A stretch of DNA of 5,416 nt from Friedmanniella sp. (GTDB lineage: Bacteria > Actinomycetota > Actinomycetes > Propionibacteriales > Propionibacteriaceae). Both the position numbers and the translations under genes were made by a program. Below, in pieces: positions 1-5,416 of this stretch. The notes beneath the pieces are model-generated. The model did not search any database and was not told the DNA's origin. It saw only the letters and a program-made list of their open reading frames with translations. Position 1 is the first letter of the stretch. Every line of letters begins with the position of its first letter. Location of the stretch: NCBI GenBank assembly GCA_025964935.1, contig JAOPXW010000026.1:1-5416 (forward strand), given 5' to 3'.

Positions 1-1791
1 GCGGTACACCTTGTAGCCCGTCACCGCCACGTTGTCGCTGCTGGCCGCCGTGCCGGTCAGGTTGGCCGGCGAGCTCGGTGCGGTGCCGTCGGCGGCCCCG
101 GTCGTCGACACGGTGGCCGGGCTAGAGGGGCTCGAGACGTTGCCGGCCGCGTCGACCGCCACGATCGTGTAGGCGTACGAGGTGTCGGGCGTGACGGTCA
201 GGTCGGTGTAGGACGTCGTGGTCAGATCGGCGACCTGCACCCCGTCCCGCAGGACGTGGTAGCCCGCGACGGCGACGTTGTCGGCGGCGCCGCTCCAGGT
301 GACACTGACCTTGCTGGTGCTCACCGCCGTGGCGGTGACGGTCGTCGGCGGGGTCGGCTTGGTGATGTCGGGCTCACCTCCGGGGAAGGTGTAGGTCTGG
401 ATGTCGTAGGTGCGCCCCAGCTCATCGGTGGGGGTCACCGTCACCTGGCGGCCGTTCACGGTGACCTTGGCGAACCCGTACACGTGGTCGTTGCTCAGAC
501 CGGCCGGTCCTAGTCCGCAGTGCGTGCCGGACGCCCCGATCGCGTACAGGTCCCAGGGGCTGCAGCCGCTGACCAAGCCGAGCGCCGCACCCCCGTTGCC
601 CAGCACGTACGTGACCAGGCCGGCCGCGTCGGGCCGGTTGCGCTGGTACCCGTGGGCGTGGCCGTTGAAGACCATGGCCACGTTGTTCTGGTCGAGCAGG
701 CCCTGCAGAGTCCCCGTCCCGCCCTGGAGGTAGAGGTCGGAGGGCTGACTGCTGGAGTCGGCGTAGAGCGGGTAGTGCCAGAACGCGAACTTGAGTGCGT
801 TCGGGTGGGCCGCCAGGTCGGCGGCGAGCCACTGGTACTGGGCGCTGCTGGTGGTCCAGTGGGCGTCGTGGTCGTTCTGGTACACCGAGCCTGTCCCGTT
901 GTTGCCGTCATCCCAGGCGGCGGTCAGCATGTAGAGGCGGGCGGGACCGGCGTCGACGGCGTACCACGTGCTCGGATAGCTCTTCGCCACCGAGCCGTTG
1001 ATCGAGGGGTACGGCTCGAAGGCGTACGTGCCGCCCGAGCTCTGGGCGGCGTTGCTCTCGGGCCAGTTCAACACCTGGACCTTGCCGTTGGTGAAGCCGT
1101 GGTTGCCCATCACGTTGTACGCCGGGAGCGAGCGGCCCGGGACGGTCCAGAACGTCGGGCCGAAGACCGTGCTCTGGTCAACCCCCGCCTGCTGCAGGTC
1201 GCCGTACTCCTTCTGGCTCGACCCGGGATAGGCGACGTCCCCGGTCATCACCGCGAAGCGCGCGTCGCTGAGGGACAGCTGCTTGAGCACGTTGGTCTGG
1301 TCGGTGTTGACCCCTCCCGCGTACGCCTGACCCCAGTCCCCGAACACGGCGAAGGAGAACGGCGTGGTCGACCCGGCGGCGACCTGGGAGGTGAACCGCG
1401 GCGAGGGGTCATCCCCGAGGAGATCGGCCCCGGCTAGGTTGACCCGGTAGCAGTACGTGGTGTCCGGGGTGACGGTCAACGTGGCCGCCCACTGGTACTC
1501 GGCCTTGGCGATCACCGTCATCGCGGTCTTCGTGCCGGGGGTCGTGGTGGCCGCGCAGCCGTTGGCCACCGTCCCCCAGGTGACGCCGCCCGTCGTCCCT
1601 GACGTGTCGGTGGCCCAGTTGACCGTGATCGAGGTCTGGGTGAGGTCGGTCAGGTACGGGTAGCGCGTCAGCGCGGTCGCTGTGGCCGCCACCGACCGCC
1701 CCGGCGTGGAAACGAGCAGAGACGCGACCAGACAGAGGCCGACCACGATGCCGGTGGTGACAGAACGCCTGCGTGCACGACCGACCCTCAT
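1..1791 (-). CDS. Secreted purple-acid-phosphatase-like metallophosphoesterase with FN3 repeats (3' end outside window)
   Basis: The 597 visible codons encode an exported metal-dependent phosphomonoesterase or phosphodiesterase. Residues 1-36 form a signal peptide: a basic start (RVGRARRR), a hydrophobic core at about 12-28 and an Ala-rich cleavage area near 35-36. Residues 42-135 resemble the beta-sandwich that precedes purple acid phosphatase catalytic domains. The catalytic domain (about 145-465) has all five metal-binding blocks: GDWG 151-154, GDVAY 184-188 (Asp185; Tyr188 is the position of the iron-ligating Tyr in purple phosphatases), GNHG 229-232, His339 in FWHYP, and GHAH 377-380 followed by Arg384. 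One FN3 repeat spans about 478-562. A second begins near 569, is cut by the window edge and lacks about 11 residues. The ATG at 1791-1789 directly precedes the signal peptide and has a G-run as Shine-Dalgarno. The gene is divergent from the glycosidase-phosphatase fusion. The class assignment is firm; the substrate is unknown. Confidence 0.93.
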   Translation of the reverse strand, partial: MRVGRARRRSVTTGIVVGLCLVASLLVSTPGRSVAATATALTRYPYLTDLTQTSITVNWATDTSGTTGGVTWGTVANGCAATTTPGTKTAMTVIAKAEYQWAATLTVTPDTTYCYRVNLAGADLLGDDPSPRFTSQVAAGSTTPFSFAVFGDWGQAYAGGVNTDQTNVLKQLSLSDARFAVMTGDVAYPGSSQKEYGDLQQAGVDQSTVFGPTFWTVPGRSLPAYNVMGNHGFTNGKVQVLNWPESNAAQSSGGTYAFEPYPSINGSVAKSYPSTWYAVDAGPARLYMLTAAWDDGNNGTGSVYQNDHDAHWTTSSAQYQWLAADLAAHPNALKFAFWHYPLYADSSSQPSDLYLQGGTGTLQGLLDQNNVAMVFNGHAHGYQRNRPDAAGLVTYVLGNGGAALGLVSGCSPWDLYAIGASGTHCGLGPAGLSNDHVYGFAKVTVNGRQVTVTPTDELGRTYDIQTYTFPGGEPDITKPTPPTTVTATAVSTSKVSVTWSGAADNVAVAGYHVLRDGVQVADLTTTSYTDLTVTPDTSYAYTIVAVDAAGNVSSPSSPATVSTTGAADGTAPSSPANLTGTAASSDNVAVTGYKVYR

Positions 1792-1807
1792 GACAGCCCC
1801 CCGGCTG
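1792..1807 (-). promoter_or_regulatory. Ribosome-binding region folded in a hairpin
   Basis: The only purine-rich element before the minus-strand ATG is a run of six G (plus-strand C-run 1797-1802). It lies in the loop and 3' arm of a CAGCC-GGGG-GGCTG hairpin that ends two bases before the start codon. The Shine-Dalgarno is therefore G-only and at least partly paired, which would limit translation unless the stem is opened. Confidence 0.5.
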
Positions 1808-1943
1808 AAACACCAATCCCCGAATATCCCCGGCTCCCATCGTCGGGCAAAGTGGGTTGCCGAGCAATAGATCTGCTGAACCCATAACTCCGCCGGAATG
1901 ACCCACGGGGCTATTCCAAGATCATCAAAAGATTTGAGATCTT
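1792..1943 (-). promoter_or_regulatory. Structured 5' leader upstream of the FN3 metallophosphoesterase (candidate cis-regulatory RNA)
   Basis: Read on the minus strand, four stem-loops stand in a row before the ATG. (a) 1943-1918: an 11-bp stem with one bulged base (AAGATC/GATCTT, then TCAAA/TTTGA) and a 3-nt loop. (b) 1917-1895: GGAAT/ATTCC, a mismatch, then GCCC/GGGT closed by a G-U pair, with a 3-nt loop. (c) 1884-1853: TGGGTT/AACCCA plus AGCA/TGCT around an internal loop. (d) 1807-1794: CAGCC/GGCTG over the Shine-Dalgarno. Stems a and b abut with no gap. The G-U pair in b would be an A-C mismatch in the opposite transcript, which favours minus-strand RNA. I do not recognise a known riboswitch class. 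Stem a could instead be a DNA operator, and no clear promoter was found upstream of it. Confidence 0.45.
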
Positions 1944-2078
1944 ATTCCCTCGATACGTCCCTTCGTGGTGATCTTTCGACCCCCTCGGCAGATCGGAGAG
2001 CCTCATCGGCACCAGTGTCCCGCCTGGTGAGAACGCTCGCGATCGGCCTGCGCCAGCCGCCCAGGGGGGCCGTCTGCT

Positions 2079-2102
2079 GTTGATCTTGAATTGTTGATCT
2101 TG
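2079..2102. repeat. Tandem 10-bp direct repeat, operator-like
   Basis: GTTGATCTTG occurs twice without mismatch, at 2079-2088 and 2093-2102, separated by AATT. The core TGATCTT occurs again at 1969-1975 and inverted at 1918-1924, giving four copies within about 185 bp of otherwise GC-rich DNA. The second copy overlaps a palindrome, TTGCG-AG-CGCAA (2100-2111). This looks like a multi-site protein-binding array; the protein is unknown. Confidence 0.55.
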
Positions 2103-2161
2103 CGAGCGCAAACCTGAGGTCACTAAGCCCGCAGGATTGGCGCAACGGGGCATGAGAATGG

Positions 2162-2179
2162 TCACAGTGTGGTTACAAT
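2162..2179 (+). promoter_or_regulatory. Response-regulator-type direct repeat (7-N4-7), PhoP/MtrA-like
   Basis: TCACAGT (2162-2168), GTGG, then TTACAAT (2173-2179) form two heptamers with an 11-bp period. Actinobacterial OmpR/PhoB-family regulators bind direct repeats of this geometry: mycobacterial PhoP prefers TCACAGC-N4-TCACAGC, Streptomyces PHO boxes use 11-nt units, and MtrA sites contain GTCACA-like repeats. The first heptamer matches TCACAGC at six of seven positions, the second at four. The last six bases (TACAAT, 2174-2179) also read as a -10 hexamer for the plus-strand gene, but no -35 hexamer stands at normal spacing. The site lies 139 bp before the fusion gene's start. Which regulator binds, if any, is inference. 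Confidence 0.4.
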
Positions 2180-2203
2180 CGGATCGATCTAGACGTCGGG
2201 GAA

Positions 2204-2281
2204 CGCGCACAATTGATTGCGCGAACGGGGGGGCGCCTGATTCACAGACCGTGTCGCCACGCGCCCGCACCAGCCCGGTGC
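2204..2281 (+). promoter_or_regulatory. Hairpin-rich leader of the fusion gene
   Basis: Three inverted repeats follow the putative -10: CGCGCA/TGCGCG (2204-2209 with 2218-2223, 8-nt loop), GGGCGC/GCGCCC (2231-2236 with 2261-2266, 24-nt loop) and GCACC/GGTGC (2267-2271 with 2277-2281, 5-nt loop). The last two abut. They could fold in the untranslated leader between about 2186 and the start at 2318. G/C arms this short arise easily in such DNA, so functional significance is uncertain. Confidence 0.35.
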
Positions 2282-2304
2282 AGCATCGAGCGACTCCTCC
2301 CAAC

Positions 2305-2310
2305 GAAAGG
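2305..2310 (+). promoter_or_regulatory. Ribosome binding site that fixes the fusion gene start
   Basis: GAAAGG lies seven bases before the GTG at 2318-2320. This supports the GTG over the in-frame TTG at 2213, which has no comparable site and would put a 35-residue, Arg/His/Pro-rich stretch ahead of the signal peptide. Confidence 0.75.
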
Positions 2311-2317
2311 CCTCCTC

Positions 2318-4233
<1,916 letters not shown>

Positions 4234-4237
<4 letters not shown>

Positions 4238-5358
4238 TGGCAGGCGGTCTGGCCTGAGTCCAGGCTCGTGCCTCCCGGGGCCTGCAGGAAGGCCCAGGAG
4301 AAGGTGCCCTCCCCCAGCTCCAGCCGGGTCACGCCGTTCTCGTCGGCGATCCGGCTGAGGCTGGTGGGCTCGGGCAGGTGGAACTTGTAGTGGCTGGCCC
4401 CGCCGGTGCCGACGACCATCTCGGTCGTCCCGCCGACGGGGTCGGCGTTGCCCTCGGTGTCCATCGGCCCGAACCGCTCGTAGTCGTGGTCGTGCCCGTT
4501 GAGCACCAGGTCGACCTTCCCGGCCACCATCGCCCGCCACAGGCTGTCGTTGTCCAGATTGTTCCCGTGCGCCCCGGAGGAGAAGCGGGGACGGTGCCAG
4601 TAGGCCAGCGTGCACTGGCGAGGGTGCGCGGCCAGGTCAGCCTTCGGCCAGGCCACCTGCGGGGAGGCGTCGGAGCACCCGCCGATGTGATCGCACTCGG
4701 AGTTCAGGGCCACGACGTGCCAGGACCCGAGATCGTAGCTGTAATAGCCCTTGTCCGGCTCACCCGCCCGGTCGCCGAAGTAGGCGTAATACCCCGCTGC
4801 CCCCGGCGTGCCGTACTCGTGGTTGCCCGGCACCGGGAAGGTGATGTCGCGGAAGGCGCCCCAGGTCTTGGCGTAGTTGGCCTGGAAGTCGGCGAGCGAC
4901 CCGGCCGGGTACTGGTTGTCGCCGAGCACCAGCACCGCGTCGGGGGTGATGGACCGTACGAGGTCGGCGGTCACGCCCATCTGGCACGATTTGGGGCCCT
5001 GCTGCTCGCCCAGCCGGGCCTTGTCCGCGGGGCAGGAGATGTCACCGGCCGCCGCGACGACCACGTTCTGGGCGTCCTGGACCGGCTGCGCACCCCGGTA
5101 CTGGGGAGACGGCCCGGTGACGTCGACCGCCCGGCTCCGCGGCAGGTTGACCGCCACCGCCGCCCCCAGGCCCACCACCAGCAGGGCCGCCAGCAGCAGG
5201 CGGAGCGGGCTGCGTCGCGGGGGTGCCTCTCCCGCCGCCCGTCGGGGGCCGGAGGCCGACCCTGCCGTCGGCTGCGGCCGCGGTCGGCGCAGCAACCCGA
5301 CCAGGGTGACGCCTAGCCCGAGCACGACCAGGAGCACCATCCCAAGCCCCACGGTCAT
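4234..5358 (-). CDS. Membrane-anchored extracytoplasmic metallophosphoesterase, purple-acid-phosphatase-like
   Basis: This gene encodes 374 residues from the ATG at 5358-5356. There are two hydrophobic helices, about 4-23 and 52-70, joined by a basic Pro/Arg/Ala loop (24-51, including RRPRP and PPRRSP). By the positive-inside rule the loop is cytoplasmic and the catalytic domain is outside. Residues 98-374 are a calcineurin-like phosphoesterase with five metal blocks: GDIS 105-108 (Asp106), GDNQY 146-150 (Asp147, and Tyr150 in the purple-phosphatase Tyr position), GNHE 178-181, His255 in YWHRPRFSSG, and GHDHDYER 288-295. GYYSYDLGSWHVVALNS (204-220) is typical of secreted actinobacterial members. 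Six Cys lie beyond the membrane segments, consistent with disulfides. The C-terminus (DSGQTACH) looks intact. It converges on the fusion gene with overlapping stops. The frame remains open upstream of the ATG to the window edge, so the true start could be further out. Substrate unknown. Confidence 0.9.
4251..4266. terminator. Weak hairpin past the fusion gene stop, possible terminator
   Basis: GGCCTG-AGTC-CAGGCT forms a six-pair stem (one G-U pair) with a 4-nt loop, starting 13 bases after the plus-strand stop and lying inside the end of the opposing gene. No U-tract follows on either strand. At most it is a U-less actinobacterial-type terminator for the plus transcript; it could be chance. 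Confidence 0.25.
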
Positions 5359-5416
5359 GAATCCTCCGTCCCGGTTCGCCTGCCCGTCCGACTCGGCCGC
5401 CAGCGGCGACAGGGTC
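5359..5416 (-). other. Right edge: possible 5' extension of the phosphoesterase gene or end of an upstream gene
   Basis: In frame with the phosphoesterase, these 58 bases encode 19 uninterrupted codons, 17 of them ending in G or C. The peptide includes SPLAAESDGQANRDGGF, a plausible extracellular stretch before the first membrane helix. A second frame ends in a TGA that overlaps the ATG (ATGA), as for a translationally coupled upstream gene, but its third-position bias is weaker. The window is too short to decide. Confidence 0.35.
5363..5367 (-). promoter_or_regulatory. Ribosome binding site for the membrane-anchored phosphoesterase
   Basis: Read on the minus strand, GGAGG lies four bases before the ATG at 5358-5356. 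The match is strong and the spacing slightly short. It supports this start, although in-frame coding-like sequence continues upstream. Confidence 0.55.

Larger units (their letters stand above)
1792..2317. other. Divergent intergenic regulatory region, no credible gene
   Basis: This 526-bp stretch separates the two divergent starts. It is visibly richer in A/T than the flanking genes, most clearly at 1865-1990 and 2080-2220. No reading frame in it has the codon bias of the neighbours or a recognisable product. It contains several inverted and direct repeats, listed separately, and is long enough for two promoters and two untranslated leaders. The stretch 1976-2078 between the repeat clusters shows nothing I can name. 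Confidence 0.8.

Noticed and set aside
520..1437. A 305-codon plus-strand frame within the FN3 metallophosphoesterase
   Set aside because: It is the antisense of a gene with five intact metal-binding motifs, and its own product has no recognisable feature.
1841..1866. GGGCAAA and GGCAAC stretches reminiscent of a c-di-GMP-I riboswitch
   Set aside because: The tetraloop stem, the ACGCAAAGCC core and the receptor helix are absent on both strands, so no known riboswitch is called.
1409..1906. A minus-strand frame starting upstream of the FN3 metallophosphoesterase
   Set aside because: It overlaps the true start in a different frame, has no signal peptide or domain, and its beginning lies in the structured leader.
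1918..1943. The 11-bp A/T-rich stem as an intrinsic terminator
   Set aside because: It lies between divergent genes and no U-tract follows on either strand; a leader stem or operator is more likely.
1911..2303. A 130-codon minus-strand frame in the intergenic region
   Set aside because: Mixed composition, no neighbour-like codon bias, no domain, and it overlaps the repeats and the putative response-regulator box.
2213..2317. An upstream TTG start for the fusion gene
   Set aside because: It has no ribosome binding site and would put 35 Arg/His/Pro-rich residues ahead of a normal signal peptide; the GTG at 2318 has GAAAGG seven bases before it.

Overview
The window is high-GC throughout. Its coding frames show a strong third-position G/C bias, and all three gene products carry arginine-rich, Ala/Val/Leu-rich export signals. 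This fits a high-GC actinobacterium (Actinomycetes); I cannot place it at genus level. There are three protein-coding genes, all predicted to act outside the cytoplasmic membrane, and no RNA genes, insertion sequences or CRISPR arrays.

Layout. (1) Bases 1-1791, minus strand: a secreted purple-acid-phosphatase-like metallophosphoesterase with C-terminal fibronectin type III (FN3) repeats; its 3' end lies beyond the left edge. (2) Bases 1792-2317: a 526-bp divergent intergenic region that is less GC-rich than its flanks. It holds a row of hairpins on the minus-gene side, a tandem 10-bp direct repeat, a 7-N4-7 direct repeat resembling a binding site for an OmpR/PhoB-family response regulator, and hairpins in the plus-gene leader. 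(3) Bases 2318-4237, plus strand: a secreted two-enzyme fusion with a GH99-like glycosidase domain, a Pro/Thr linker and a phosphoesterase of the acid phosphatase/phospholipase C family (PF04185-like). (4) Bases 4234-5358, minus strand: a membrane-anchored metallophosphoesterase whose stop codon overlaps that of the fusion gene within one CTAG. Its reading frame stays open to the right edge, so its start is not certain.

Taken together, three adjacent genes encode three phosphoesterase domains from two unrelated superfamilies plus one endo-mannosidase-like glycosidase domain. Two explanations fit: extracellular phosphate scavenging, or dismantling of a phosphorylated glycan such as phosphomannan or a phosphosugar wall polymer. 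The second is inference from domain content; substrate specificity cannot be read from the sequence. The best candidates for something undescribed are the GH99-phosphatase fusion, the structured minus-strand leader at 1792-1943 that matches no riboswitch class I recognise, and the response-regulator-like box between the divergent phosphatase genes.
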